Origin: Yoonia sp.
Lineage (GTDB): Bacteria > Pseudomonadota > Alphaproteobacteria > Rhodobacterales > Rhodobacteraceae
Reading direction: 5' to 3'
Length of the DNA stretch: 64,000 nt
Assembly: GCA_023955335.1 (NCBI GenBank)
Contig: JAGSGF010000006.1
Location: 32,469 to 96,468, forward strand
Shown: positions 36,732 through 45,939 of the stretch, piece after piece
Layout of the letters: the number at the start of each line of letters is the position of its first letter
Position numbering within the stretch: the first letter of the stretch is position 1
The notes under the pieces: model-generated
Databases searched by the model: none
The model's input: the letters and a program-made list of their open reading frames with translations, nothing else
What the model was told of the DNA's origin: nothing
Position numbers and translations under genes: made by a program

Positions 36732-37274
36732 CTAAGGCGCCACCCATTGCCCCGCCCAGTCACCACCTCGTGAGTAGATCGCCCGTCGGTGGTCTGCACC
36801 AAGGTGCATCAGGTCGATTTGATCGACAGCGCATTCCAGTACTGCAAAGGCGGCCGGATCAGCCGGTTTTGTATAATCCAATGCAGAGGTAATCGGTGTC
36901 GCAGGCGCCGGCGTGGTCCCATAAGATTGACGTGCCGGATCAGGCACATTTTCCCAGATACCCGATACAGCCGCCCCGCTTTGGACGCGCACGTTCACCC
37001 GCAGCCGAATTTGCAGCATCGGCGTGGGCAACCAACAGAGCAGGCTGGCGGACGGGGTCAATTGCAGGTCTTTCACCTTTTCAGAGTATAAGTCCGTGTG
37101 GAACTGGAGCGTTTTCTGGTCTGCATCCGACCCGCGCAAGACAACCGTTCGCGCATCTGGCCACCCATCCCTACCTGTCGTCGACAGCGCCCAAAGCCGC
37201 GCACCATCGCGTGCGCCTATTTGATCCCATGCAAATGACCAAAGCCCGTCAAGGTCACAAAACCAATCATTCAT
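36732..37274 (-). CDS. Pyridoxamine 5'-phosphate oxidase-like FMN-binding protein
   Basis: 180 residues with a split-barrel flavin fold of the Alr4036 type: RLWALSTTGRDGWPDARTVV, then TLQFHTDLYSEKVKDLQ and LCWLPTPMLQIRLRVNV. It is shorter than PdxH and lacks its C-terminal signature, so it is not the standard vitamin B6 enzyme. The start overlaps the end of the AttH-like gene by eight bases, which makes it the last gene of the ABC operon. Its role there is unknown; it may just be carried along. Confidence 0.8.
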   Translation of the reverse strand: MNDWFCDLDGLWSFAWDQIGARDGARLWALSTTGRDGWPDARTVVLRGSDADQKTLQFHTDLYSEKVKDLQLTPSASLLCWLPTPMLQIRLRVNVRVQSGAAVSGIWENVPDPARQSYGTTPAPATPITSALDYTKPADPAAFAVLECAVDQIDLMHLGADHRRAIYSRGGDWAGQWVAP

Positions 37275-38298
37275 AGCCTGTCATCTCCAAATACCCGCGC
37301 CCGTTATGAGAGCCGGTGACGCGCACGGGCCCCTCCCAATATGGCACAGACGTGTCCATCCAACTTTGTATGTTCAACGCTGATACAACGACATCGATAC
37401 CTGCATCGGGCAACATCACCTTCCATGTCGTTGGCACATCACGCCCAGCGACTTTTGATTGCACGATCTGTTGTGTGCTAAACGCCCCATCCGGATAAGC
37501 CACTGTTGTCCCGTCCGCACTGATCAGCGTGGCTTGCGTATAAACGCTGTCGCCACGAAGCAAAAAGCCCATCAGCTTTGACCCGTCATCAAACGACAAT
37601 GAGAACCAGTCCCACCCCGTCTGATCCGCCTCAAGAGGTTGCGATGACCATTCACGATCCAGCCATGCGTCTCCGGTGACCGCCACATCGCCCGTTGGCA
37701 ACTGCAACGTCCCCGCGATTTCATAGAACGGTTGCGAGTAATAATACGACGCCCGCCCACCAGCCGATTTCACCGAATACCCCGCAGCACCGTGGAACAC
37801 CCGTGGTCGTGTTGCGTGTAGGGTCATATCATAGGCGAAATCGGGGCCAGCGGCCCGCAAGACTGCATCACTATCTGGTCCGGCAAATGTCCATTCGTCG
37901 ATCCATGCTTCAAACGGGTCTACGGTCACGCCTGCTTGCCCAATCCCACCGCGTGCCAGCCGTTCGGTCACAAAATGCGCATCGGGTGTTGTCACAGCCG
38001 CATGCCCCATCCAAAGCTGCGGCGAGGACCAGCCATCATCATCTGTCGGGGCAAGTGCGGTGCGGAACAATGTCCATTGCAGCCCATAATCGCGTCCGTC
38101 ATCGCCCGTCAAATTCGCAGTCAAATACCACCATTCGATCCTGAAATCCGGATGCGACCCGTCATCGGATGGAAATTGAAACGTCGGATTAGGTTCAGGC
38201 AATGCAAAGCCCTCTGCACCCGACCCAAGCCCTGCAAAGCCCTGCGCCAGACTTGCCAGTGGCAGCCACAACAAAACGACAATCAACCTAACGTTCAT
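37267..38298 (-). CDS. AttH-like secreted lipocalin/CrtC-fold protein
   Basis: 343 residues with a signal peptide (MNVRLIVVLLWLPLASLAQG). The mature protein has the CrtC/AttH lipocalin-like domain: FRIEWWYLTANLTGDDGRDY, then LQWTLFR, a central GDAWLDREWSSQPLEA, and WFSLSFDDGSKLMGFLLR. In the AttEFGH system of Agrobacterium and its many relatives such a protein is encoded with an ABC exporter-type permease; it is annotated as a predicted hydrolase, but no reaction is proven. It overlaps the permease gene by 11 bases. CrtC is a carotenoid hydratase, but its catalytic residues were not identified here. Confidence 0.82.
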   Translation of the reverse strand: MNVRLIVVLLWLPLASLAQGFAGLGSGAEGFALPEPNPTFQFPSDDGSHPDFRIEWWYLTANLTGDDGRDYGLQWTLFRTALAPTDDDGWSSPQLWMGHAAVTTPDAHFVTERLARGGIGQAGVTVDPFEAWIDEWTFAGPDSDAVLRAAGPDFAYDMTLHATRPRVFHGAAGYSVKSAGGRASYYYSQPFYEIAGTLQLPTGDVAVTGDAWLDREWSSQPLEADQTGWDWFSLSFDDGSKLMGFLLRGDSVYTQATLISADGTTVAYPDGAFSTQQIVQSKVAGRDVPTTWKVMLPDAGIDVVVSALNIQSWMDTSVPYWEGPVRVTGSHNGRGYLEMTGYE

Positions 38299-40660
38299 TT
38301 GAAAACACCTTCAGCAAATCAGCAGGTGGCGTACGCGCCAATCGCAACGCAGGCCAAAGCGCCGCCAACCCTGCGGCCAGTATCGCAAGCCCCCCAAGTT
38401 GCGCATAATCCCATGGGAACAGATACATCGGCAACCGCCACCCAAAAGCTGCCACATTGACCACCGCCAACAAAACCCACGCAAGCGCCAAGCCTAAAGG
38501 CAACGAAATCGCCCCCGTCAAGACGGCCAACATCACCGTCCGGATCAGCTCTAGTCGCCCCAATTGCGCGCGCGTCAAACCCATCGCCCAAGCAGGCGCA
38601 AGCTGCGGGACGCGCATCGCCGTTAAGGTTAATAGGCTCATCAAAATCGCAAACCCCGCGACCGACAATGTCAGCACGTTCAAGGCCGTCGTTACGGTGA
38701 ATGTTCGGTCAAAGATCGCCAGAGAATAGGCTTTTATACTGGCCTGATTGATCGCACCACTTGCAGGTAGCCCCACTTCGGACTGAAGGCCTTGCACCAA
38801 TGCACCCACGTCTTCGCGCGGTAATCGCACCCCAAATCTAAGTGGCAAAACCGTTGGGAACAGTGTCTGAAACAGGGGTTCCGCAATAATTGCCTGCCCA
38901 ATCGGGTTGCCATAGTCGCCATAGACGCCCGCGATGGTCAGCGGCTGTTCACCGACATTCACCACATCACCCACCGCCAGACCGGCACCACGCGCAAGCT
39001 GTTCATTGATCAAAATCGCCACGTTCGCATGGACGTCTTTCCAAGGGGTTTGCCCTGCGGTCAGGAATGTCCAATTGTCGCGATAGGTTGCATGATTGCG
39101 CGCGCCAAATACGTCTGCCGGGCGGCCTGCGACAAGGACCTGCGCAGACATGATCGGCAGCACCGCGTCCACACGCGGCGTCACAAAATCGACCACTGAA
39201 GCCGCCTGTTCGGGGTTTTCCGCTGTCACATACAGCTCGGACGCGAGCCGCTGATCCAAGAACGCGACAAACGTCAGCCGAAAACTGCTAACCATCGTGG
39301 ACACGCCCACATTTGCGGCCATTGCCAGCAGCAATGCCATTAGCGCCAGCGACAAACCGGGCAACTGTTGGCGCGTGTCCGCCCAGAACCAGCTGGCAAT
39401 CACACCGTGGCTGCGCTTAGCTATCCCCCCCAGCACACCGCGCAGAACGATGGGCAAACCCAAAGCTGCGCCAATCAACAACGCCCCGAGCAATGCAAAG
39501 CCTGTCACGATCCCGTCGGCGGTCAATGCCAACACAAATGCGACCAATAGCAGTCCGGCAGATGCCGCCGCTTGCACCTTTGCTCCGCGACCAGCGACGA
39601 CGGCGAGTGCGCGCGGCTGCGCCCCTGCGAGCAGTGGCATTCGCGACAGTTTCCACAACGCAGTGCTCGCGGCGACCGCCGTGCCGCCCAACGCGATTGC
39701 CATGCCCGTTGCCCACCAAATCGGGCGCAACTGCAACGTCCCTGCCACATCCGCTCCATAAAGCCCGCGCAATGTCGCGGCCACATCCGGCAGCAAGAAA
39801 CCCGCGATCAAATACCCCAGCCCAACCCCGATCGCACCTGCGATCAACGCGAGCCCCAGAAGCTCGGCCCCGATCAAGAAGACCAAAAATCGCAGCGGCA
39901 CTCCAAGTGCCCGCAAGGTCCGCACCGTTCCGCGCCGTTGTTCAAATGCCAACCCGATCGCGCCATGTACAATGAAAATACCGACCGCAAATGACAGCAA
40001 TCCGAATGCGGTTAGGTTCAAGTGAAAGCTATCTGTCAGTCGCCCGATGTCGGATCCGCCTTTGGCAACTTGGCGGGTCAGGTCGGGCGCGATTTGATCC
40101 AGCGACGCCTGACCAAGCGGTTGTTCTGGTCCGACGATCAGCGCATCCAATTCATCTCGGCGCCCCAGTAATCCCTGCACGGCCCCAACGTCTGCAATCG
40201 CTGTCCCCGGTGCGATCGCTGGATCTGATTGCGCGCCTTCCAACACAACATCGGGGGCCGCGATGATCTGCCCGTCCACCGCGACAAAATCCTGCAGGCC
40301 ACCCACGTTGCGCAAGCCAACAGGAGCCAGTCCGCCAGGTGCCGTCAACGGGTCCAAACCAATGAGCCGCACATCACCGACGCGCCCTTCGATCACCGGA
40401 CTGACCAGCCAACCAGCACGGCGTAGCGCGACATAAGTGTCTTGCCCGATCGGTTGCCCATCGCGGCGCACAAGCCGATCAAATCGCGCCTCGCCTAAGG
40501 TGGCCGCCGCCGCGTCATAGCTTGCGCGCGCCTCTGCGTTGATCGCCTGCACGCCTGACCAAAGCGCAGTCGCCAATGCAAGCCCCGCAAGCAAGGTAAA
40601 CAATTGCAACGGATTGCGCCGCCAGTGACCGAGCAATGCGGCAAAGGTAACTGCCATCAT
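38288..40660 (-). CDS. FtsX/MacB-type ABC permease, AttF/AttG-like fusion
   Basis: 790 residues with two FtsX halves: a first helix near the N-terminus, a large periplasmic domain, three helices (LTAFGLLSFAVGIFIVHGAI and on), then a second helix set with another periplasmic domain, ending with WALRLARTPPADLLKVFSNE-like sequence. FtsX-type permeases work as mechanical transmitters or lipoprotein/lipid movers with a separate ATPase. Large eight-to-ten-helix forms pair with LolD-like ATPases. It overlaps the ATPase gene by ATGA and the AttH-like gene by 11 bases. Confidence 0.87.
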   Translation of the reverse strand: MMAVTFAALLGHWRRNPLQLFTLLAGLALATALWSGVQAINAEARASYDAAAATLGEARFDRLVRRDGQPIGQDTYVALRRAGWLVSPVIEGRVGDVRLIGLDPLTAPGGLAPVGLRNVGGLQDFVAVDGQIIAAPDVVLEGAQSDPAIAPGTAIADVGAVQGLLGRRDELDALIVGPEQPLGQASLDQIAPDLTRQVAKGGSDIGRLTDSFHLNLTAFGLLSFAVGIFIVHGAIGLAFEQRRGTVRTLRALGVPLRFLVFLIGAELLGLALIAGAIGVGLGYLIAGFLLPDVAATLRGLYGADVAGTLQLRPIWWATGMAIALGGTAVAASTALWKLSRMPLLAGAQPRALAVVAGRGAKVQAAASAGLLLVAFVLALTADGIVTGFALLGALLIGAALGLPIVLRGVLGGIAKRSHGVIASWFWADTRQQLPGLSLALMALLLAMAANVGVSTMVSSFRLTFVAFLDQRLASELYVTAENPEQAASVVDFVTPRVDAVLPIMSAQVLVAGRPADVFGARNHATYRDNWTFLTAGQTPWKDVHANVAILINEQLARGAGLAVGDVVNVGEQPLTIAGVYGDYGNPIGQAIIAEPLFQTLFPTVLPLRFGVRLPREDVGALVQGLQSEVGLPASGAINQASIKAYSLAIFDRTFTVTTALNVLTLSVAGFAILMSLLTLTAMRVPQLAPAWAMGLTRAQLGRLELIRTVMLAVLTGAISLPLGLALAWVLLAVVNVAAFGWRLPMYLFPWDYAQLGGLAILAAGLAALWPALRLARTPPADLLKVFSNER

Positions 40661-41313
40661 GCGATCCGACCTGCCCGCAGGTGCAATCGATTATCCAAAC
40701 GTGCAGCCAGCGCCATTGAATGCGTGACCATCAACAGGCCTGCGCCCGTCTCGGCCACAAGCAACAACAGCACATCCATGACACTCGCAGCGGTGTCTTC
40801 GTCCAGATTGCCGGTCGGTTCGTCTGCCAATACCAACCGCGGGCGGGGCGCCAAAGTGCGGGCAATCGCTACCCGCTGTTGTTGCCCACCGGACAATTGC
40901 TCGGGGTATTTCGCCACCTGCGACGTCAATCCTAACCGGGCCGTCAGTGCGTCGACCCAATCGGCATCGTATGTCCCCGCAAGCCGCGCCTGAAACGCGA
41001 TATTGGCCGCAACTGTAAGGCTCGGGATAAGATTGAATTGCTGGAACACCACGCCAACTGTCCCGCGCCGAAGCCCCGCGCGGCCAGCGTCGTCCATGGC
41101 CGCAATATCGGCCCCATCAATAAAGATCTGCCCCTGATCAGGCACATCCAATCCACCGATCAGATGCAACAACGTACTTTTTCCGCTACCTGATTCACCT
41201 GTCAGCGCAAGGCTTTGCCCGCCATCCAGCGACAGGTCAACGCCGCGCAGGACAGCAAAAGGTCCATCGACCGTCTCGTATGTTTTATGCACATCACGCG
41301 CGTCAAGCAGCAT
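40657..41313 (-). CDS. ABC transporter ATP-binding protein, LolD/MacB-type
   Basis: 218 residues. Walker A is GESGSGKSTLLHLIGG, the signature is LSGGQQQRVAIARTLA, Walker B is LVLADEPTGNLDE. Of the MacB/LolD subfamily, it pairs with the FtsX-type permease that follows with an ATGA overlap. The start is taken as ATG 41313 because AAAGG lies seven bases upstream; ATG 41328 is possible. It is the first gene of a four-gene operon (ATPase, permease, AttH-like, FMN protein). The transported substrate is unknown. Confidence 0.9.
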   Translation of the reverse strand: MLLDARDVHKTYETVDGPFAVLRGVDLSLDGGQSLALTGESGSGKSTLLHLIGGLDVPDQGQIFIDGADIAAMDDAGRAGLRRGTVGVVFQQFNLIPSLTVAANIAFQARLAGTYDADWVDALTARLGLTSQVAKYPEQLSGGQQQRVAIARTLAPRPRLVLADEPTGNLDEDTAASVMDVLLLLVAETGAGLLMVTHSMALAARLDNRLHLRAGRIA

Positions 41314-41367
41314 ATCAAAGCCTTTCATTCTCGGGCTAAGGTAACGCAGTTTACCCGATTGGAAAGG

Positions 41368-41420
41368 TCAACCTGCGCTCAATTCAATCCGGTTGCCGTC
41401 AAGATCAAAAACAAATCCTC
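41368..41420 (-). pseudogene. C-terminal stub of a glyoxalase/VOC protein
   Basis: A short minus-strand frame encodes GFVFDLDGNRIELSAG followed by a stop. This is the standard last strand of VOC-family proteins (DPDGNxIEL). A stop lies directly upstream in frame, and no more of the domain is found. Too short to be a gene; it is a relic or, less likely, a chance match. Confidence 0.45.
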
Positions 41421-41616
41421 AGCGCCAAAGGGTAAGGCAGGTTGTCTGTGATAAAACGATTTGATCACCTTACTCGCTACCCTGGTGGGCCAAATTTTAC
41501 GAGGGATTGATGCAAGTCTTACTGATTGCTTTGTGTAGGCGTTAAGGACTTGGTAAGGGACGTATTGCTAGGTTTTCCTTGGGTCGGGCGCACAGATATC
41601 TAAAGAAGGCACAGCC

Positions 41617-41784
41617 ATGCAAAAAAGCAAAAACAAAGCCCAAATTGTTCTTAAGCTCAAAGAAACACATCCTGACGAGCAAGGTCGCACAACTGAAACT
41701 GCAACCATGTTTCGGCTTTGGTCGCTGCTGTCCGACGACGATGGCGTCCGCGACATGACTGTTGGACCGCGCAACATTATCTAA
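41617..41784 (+). CDS. Possible small protein, 55 residues
   Basis: An ATG with GAAGG nine bases upstream opens a frame for a basic-then-acidic peptide: MQKSKNKAQIVLKLKETHPD, later FRLWSLLSDDDGVRD, ending in GPRNII. It stands in a 590-base gap between the ABC operon and the thiolase gene, preceded by an A/T-rich stretch that could hold a promoter. No family is recognised. The codon use looks plausible but there is no other support. Confidence 0.4.
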   Translation: MQKSKNKAQIVLKLKETHPDEQGRTTETATMFRLWSLLSDDDGVRDMTVGPRNII

Positions 41785-41904
41785 ACCCTTCCAAGGGGCG
41801 GTCTGTGTTGCGCTCTGAACACCACCAGTGAAATGACCCCACGTTTTGCTGGTGGGCCCGCGTTGATTGGATAAGGTACCCGCAACAACCGGGGAGAACC
41901 GACC

Positions 41905-43080
41905 ATGACCGATATCGTAATTCTAGCGGGCGCGCGCACTGCAATCGGCGCCTTCGGCGGCGCCTTGGCGGGCACAAATCCGATTGATCTTTGCACAAAC
42001 GTTGCCAAAGCCGCGCTTGATCGTTCTGGCGTCACCCCGGACCAGATCGGCCATGTGGCGATAGGTCATGTGATCAATACCGAGCCACGCGACATGTACC
42101 TTTCCCGCGTTGCCGCGATGCAAGCAGGCATCCCCGAAAGCACCCCTGCCATGAACGTGAACCGCCTATGCGGATCCGGCGTACAGGCGATTGTGTCGAT
42201 GATCCAGACCCTGCAATTAGGCGACGCTGAATTTGCCCTCGCTGGCGGCGCAGAAAACATGAGCCGCAGCCCCTACATAATCTCTGACCAGCGGTGGGGC
42301 GCCAAGATGGGCGATGTAAAAACCCAAGACATGATGCTTGGGGCACTGAACTGTCCGTTTGGAACCGGCCACATGGGTGTGACCGCAGAAAACGTGGCCC
42401 GTGAACACGGGATCAGCCGTGCGGACCAAGACGCCTTTGCACAACAAAGCCAAGACCGCGCTGCTGCCGCAATCAAGGCCGGGTATTTTGACAGCCAGAT
42501 CACGCCTGTTCAGGTCCGCATCAAACGGAACACTGTCGACTTCACGCGTGACGAACACCCCAAGGCAACGACGCTCGAAGCGCTTGGCAGCTTGCGTGCT
42601 GTCTTTGAAAAAGATGGGACTGTGACGGCGGGCAACGCTTCCGGGCTGAACGATGGCGCGGCAGCGATTGTTTTGGCGACAGCTGATGCGGCCAAGGCGG
42701 CAGGGCTTACGCCGAAATTCCGGGTGCTTGGGTATGCGCATGCTGGCGTACGACCTGAAGTAATGGGCATCGGCCCGATCCCGGCCGTGCAAAGCCTGCT
42801 GGCGAAAACTGGCTTAACCGCCTCCGACTTCGACGTTATCGAAAGCAACGAAGCCTTCGCGTCCCAAGCCCTAGCTGTCAGCAAAGAACTGCGCTTCGAT
42901 CCCGCGCGGGTAAATCCAAACGGCGGGGCTATCGCCTTAGGTCACCCAGTCGGCGCAACGGGTGCGATCATTACAGTCAAGGCCATGTACGAGCTGGATC
43001 GCACAGGTGGAAAACGCGCCTTGATCACAATGTGCATCGGCGGGGGCCAAGGAATAGCGCTTGCGATAGAGCGTATCTAG
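41905..43080 (+). CDS. Acetyl-CoA acetyltransferase (thiolase)
   Basis: 391 residues of the thiolase family. The acylated cysteine is in NRLCGSGVQAIVSM (near residue 90), the second half has ESNEAFASQA, NPNGGAIALGHPVGATGA and the general-acid cysteine in TMCIGGGQGIA. It joins or splits acetyl-CoA/acetoacetyl-CoA or longer 3-ketoacyl-CoA; which one cannot be told (PhaA- or BktB-like). No phaB or fatty-acid oxidation partner is next to it. A GGGGAG ribosome site precedes the ATG. Confidence 0.92.
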   Translation: MTDIVILAGARTAIGAFGGALAGTNPIDLCTNVAKAALDRSGVTPDQIGHVAIGHVINTEPRDMYLSRVAAMQAGIPESTPAMNVNRLCGSGVQAIVSMIQTLQLGDAEFALAGGAENMSRSPYIISDQRWGAKMGDVKTQDMMLGALNCPFGTGHMGVTAENVAREHGISRADQDAFAQQSQDRAAAAIKAGYFDSQITPVQVRIKRNTVDFTRDEHPKATTLEALGSLRAVFEKDGTVTAGNASGLNDGAAAIVLATADAAKAAGLTPKFRVLGYAHAGVRPEVMGIGPIPAVQSLLAKTGLTASDFDVIESNEAFASQALAVSKELRFDPARVNPNGGAIALGHPVGATGAIITVKAMYELDRTGGKRALITMCIGGGQGIALAIERI

Positions 43081-43134
43081 GCTTTTTCCGAGCCTAAATA
43101 TGTCCGCCGGAGGCACCGTTTTGTCAAAAACGGT
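43081..43134 (+). repeat. Dispersed element, copy B, and terminator-like hairpin
   Basis: Starting right after the thiolase stop, GCTTTTTCCGAGC and CTAAATATGTCCGCCGGAGG repeat the core seen after hemE. The next bases form a stem ACCGTTTT (43115-43122) with AAAACGGT (43127-43134). It lies between the convergent thiolase and yaaA genes, where T-rich and A-rich stem flanks could end transcription from both sides. Confidence 0.6.
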
Positions 43135-43137
43135 CTG

Positions 43138-43908
43138 CTAGGTTGGGTAGTCCCGCAGGAAAACGGGCTTGTCGGGCGTCGACAGGTCCGCATCATATGC
43201 ATAGCCTCCTGCGCGAAAATCCAGAATACCATCAGGATCGGTCAACCGGTTTTCAACTACAAACCGCGCCATCGCACCGCGTGCACGTTTGGCAAAGAAC
43301 GACACAATTCGAGGGCGGCCCTCTTTAACCTCCAAAAACTGCGGCGTAACCACGCGCAGCTTTAGCGCCTTGCGGTCAGCCGCACCAAAATATTCTTGGC
43401 TGGCACAGTTGATCACCGTATCCGCACCAACATCCGCAGCACGTTCATTTAATGCCTTGGCAATAGTGTCACCCCAATACTCATAAAGCGACGCACCACG
43501 GCGGGTCTTCAACCGGCTGCCCATTTCCAGGCGGTACGGCTGAATTGCATCCAGCGGGCGCAGCACCCCGTACAATCCGGACAAAATACCCAGATGGTCC
43601 TGCGCCCACGCCAGATCATCTGCATTCAATGTCTTGGCCTCTAGGCCCTGATAAGTGTCGCCGTTGAACGCCAATGCGGCAGGCTTCACCATCTCCGGTG
43701 TCGGCTCTTCAGCAAACGCTTTAAATCGGTCCCTGTTCAGGCGCGCCAGATCATCTGAAATGCTCATCAATCCTTTCAGCTGGGTCAGCGTCAGATTGCG
43801 TGCCGTTTTGGACAGCCGGATCGCGTCATCCTGAAACTCAGGCACAGTTACCACAACATCAACAGGGGCCATGTCCAGCGACTTGGCCGGCGAAATAACA
43901 ACAAGCAC
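43138..43908 (-). CDS. yaaA: Peroxide stress protein YaaA (DUF328)
   Basis: 256 residues. It opens MLVVISPAKSLDM, the family's signature, and has YGVLRPLDAIQPYRLEMG, INCASQEYFGAAD and FFAKRARGAMARFVV. YaaA limits free iron and DNA damage during peroxide stress in E. coli and binds DNA. Length is normal. The start codon shares its A with the stop of pncA (TAATG-like overlap of one base at 43908), so the pair is probably one transcript. Confidence 0.93.
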   Translation of the reverse strand: MLVVISPAKSLDMAPVDVVVTVPEFQDDAIRLSKTARNLTLTQLKGLMSISDDLARLNRDRFKAFAEEPTPEMVKPAALAFNGDTYQGLEAKTLNADDLAWAQDHLGILSGLYGVLRPLDAIQPYRLEMGSRLKTRRGASLYEYWGDTIAKALNERAADVGADTVINCASQEYFGAADRKALKLRVVTPQFLEVKEGRPRIVSFFAKRARGAMARFVVENRLTDPDGILDFRAGGYAYDADLSTPDKPVFLRDYPT

Positions 43909-44507
43909 TAGCGGCTCCTTTCAAGGTTTACGTTGGATTGTTCCATCGCGGTAAGTGCCGCCCCAAGCGACCCGTCAAAATCAATCGCACGGCACAAGTC
44001 CAAATCGACAGTCACGTCAAACCCCAGTTGGGCCGCATCAACTGCAGAATAGTGCACGCAGAAATCTGTGGCCAACCCGACCAATGTCAACTGCGTGATC
44101 CCGCGGGTTTCTAGATAGCCTTGCAGTCCGGTTGGCGTCTTGTGGTCATTCTCGAAAAACGCGGAGTAGCTATCGATTGCAGGGTTGTACCCTTTGCGCA
44201 CGATCATATCCGCCTGGTTCACATCCAAATCGGGATGAAACGCGGCACCACCGCTGCCTTGAATGCAATGGTCAGGCCATAACACCTGCGGCCCATACGA
44301 CATTTCGGTGACACTCATCGGTGCGGCATCGTGGCTGCTCGCGAAACTTGAATGGCCCGCGGGGTGCCAGTCTTGCGTCAAAATGACAGCGTCGAACCGC
44401 GGCATCGCGGCGTTGATGCCGGCCACAATGGCATCGCCATCCGCCACCGCCAAAGCGCCGCCACGGCAAAAATCATTTTGCATATCGATCACCAACAAGC
44501 CATGCAT
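43908..44507 (-). CDS. pncA: Nicotinamidase/pyrazinamidase
   Basis: 199 residues of the isochorismatase-like family. Catalytic Asp is in VIDMQNDFCRGGAL, metal ligands in ILTQDWHPAGHSSF, the Lys in MIVRKGYNP, and the nucleophile Cys in GLATDFCVHYSA. It hydrolyses nicotinamide to nicotinate for NAD salvage. Upstream is GGGGAC. Coupled to yaaA and divergent from the Hsp70-like gene. Confidence 0.94.
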   Translation of the reverse strand: MHGLLVIDMQNDFCRGGALAVADGDAIVAGINAAMPRFDAVILTQDWHPAGHSSFASSHDAAPMSVTEMSYGPQVLWPDHCIQGSGGAAFHPDLDVNQADMIVRKGYNPAIDSYSAFFENDHKTPTGLQGYLETRGITQLTLVGLATDFCVHYSAVDAAQLGFDVTVDLDLCRAIDFDGSLGAALTAMEQSNVNLERSR

Positions 44508-44633
44508 CGCGGTCCCCTTTTCATCTACACCCTCTGGCTAAGATAGGGCGCGGGGCTTGGCAAGCAATCAGCTTGGCAGTCCCGCAAAGATCGCGTATCT
44601 CCCCGCCTCTGGCAGCACGAGGACCTGAACGAC

Positions 44634-45869
44634 ATGAACACGCTTGGTATCGACTTTGGCACCTCTAACACATCTGCCGCAGTCCTTGTGAATGGACGCG
44701 CCCATTTGATTGAGGTCGAGGCAGGTCGGACCACCCTGCCCACTTCGCTTTTCTTCGACTATCACAGCGGGACCACGACCTATGGGTCCGTCGCCAACGC
44801 AGCCTTGGTCGATGGACGCGAAGGGCGGTTTATGCGCGCGCTGAAATCAGTGCTGGGCACCCCATTGGTGCGCGAACAGCGCCAAATCCACTTTGAACGG
44901 CTGACCCTGATAGAGGCCATCGCACGGTTTCTTACGATGATCCGCGAACGTGCAGAGGCAACGACGGGCATGCCGTTCACCCATGCGTTGTCGGGCCGCC
45001 CTGTTCGGTTTCATTCCAGCAATGACGCCCGCAACGCGCAGGCCGAGGTCGACTTGCGCGAAGCCTATATGATTGCCGGATACACGCACGTCGATTTCAT
45101 GTATGAACCCGAGGCCGCAGCGCTCGCCGCTGGCCCACTGCCAAAAGGCAAGCTTGGATTGATCATCGACATAGGAGGCGGGACGTCTGACTTTTCAATC
45201 TTTGAACGCGACGAGATGCACACACGGATCATCACAAGCCACGGGGTGCGCGTGGGCGGCACGGACTTCGACAAAGCGATCAGTCTGGCGCAAGTCATGC
45301 CCCTGCTGGGGCGTGGTTGCGAAATCCGCAATGAAATGGGCCCCGGCACCTATACAGCCCCGAATGCGATCTACAACGATCTGGCGTCATGGGAAAAGAT
45401 TCCATTCCAGTACACGCCTGAAACACGCAGGCTTGCCGCACGTTTTCAAAAACGGGGGATCGATTCACAGCCATTCAAGCGCTTGTTCGATACGCTGGAT
45501 ATGGAAATGGGCCACGACATCGCATTCGCCGTCGAAGCAGGAAAAATTCGCGCGAATGCCCCTGATGCAGATGCCGCCGCGATCGATCTGCGTATGATTG
45601 AACCAGAGCTTTGGGCCCGCATGGGGCATGGCGATTTGGCAAGTGTCTTGCATGATCATGCCACCACAATTCGCGACGCGGCAATCCAGACGCTGTCAGA
45701 TGCCGATCTGCGTGCCGACCAGATTGGACAGATCGTTTTTGTCGGCGGATCAAGCCTGATGCATGTGGTTGAACATGCAATGACCACCCTGTTTCCCGAC
45801 GCCGTTCTGGAACGGACCGAAGCATTTACTGCTGTCGCCGACGGATTGGCCATCGCCGCGGCAAGATAA
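44634..45869 (+). CDS. Hsp70-like ATPase without substrate-binding domain (YegD-like)
   Basis: 411 residues, actin-like ATPase fold only. Phosphate loops are GIDFGTSNTSAAV at the start and IIDIGGGTSDFSIF near residue 180; the adenosine motif is VFVGGSSLMHVVE near 365. A full DnaK would add about 230 residues of peptide-binding domain, absent here. YegD-type proteins are widespread but of unknown role. It is divergent from pncA and 70 bases upstream of trhO. Confidence 0.87.
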   Translation: MNTLGIDFGTSNTSAAVLVNGRAHLIEVEAGRTTLPTSLFFDYHSGTTTYGSVANAALVDGREGRFMRALKSVLGTPLVREQRQIHFERLTLIEAIARFLTMIRERAEATTGMPFTHALSGRPVRFHSSNDARNAQAEVDLREAYMIAGYTHVDFMYEPEAAALAAGPLPKGKLGLIIDIGGGTSDFSIFERDEMHTRIITSHGVRVGGTDFDKAISLAQVMPLLGRGCEIRNEMGPGTYTAPNAIYNDLASWEKIPFQYTPETRRLAARFQKRGIDSQPFKRLFDTLDMEMGHDIAFAVEAGKIRANAPDADAAAIDLRMIEPELWARMGHGDLASVLHDHATTIRDAAIQTLSDADLRADQIGQIVFVGGSSLMHVVEHAMTTLFPDAVLERTEAFTAVADGLAIAAAR

Positions 45870-45939
45870 CGCCGTCTTTCGCTACCTCGAATTATCGCGC
45901 GGGCTTGAACGCATCGCCTAAGGGGCGTATTTGGCCGTT

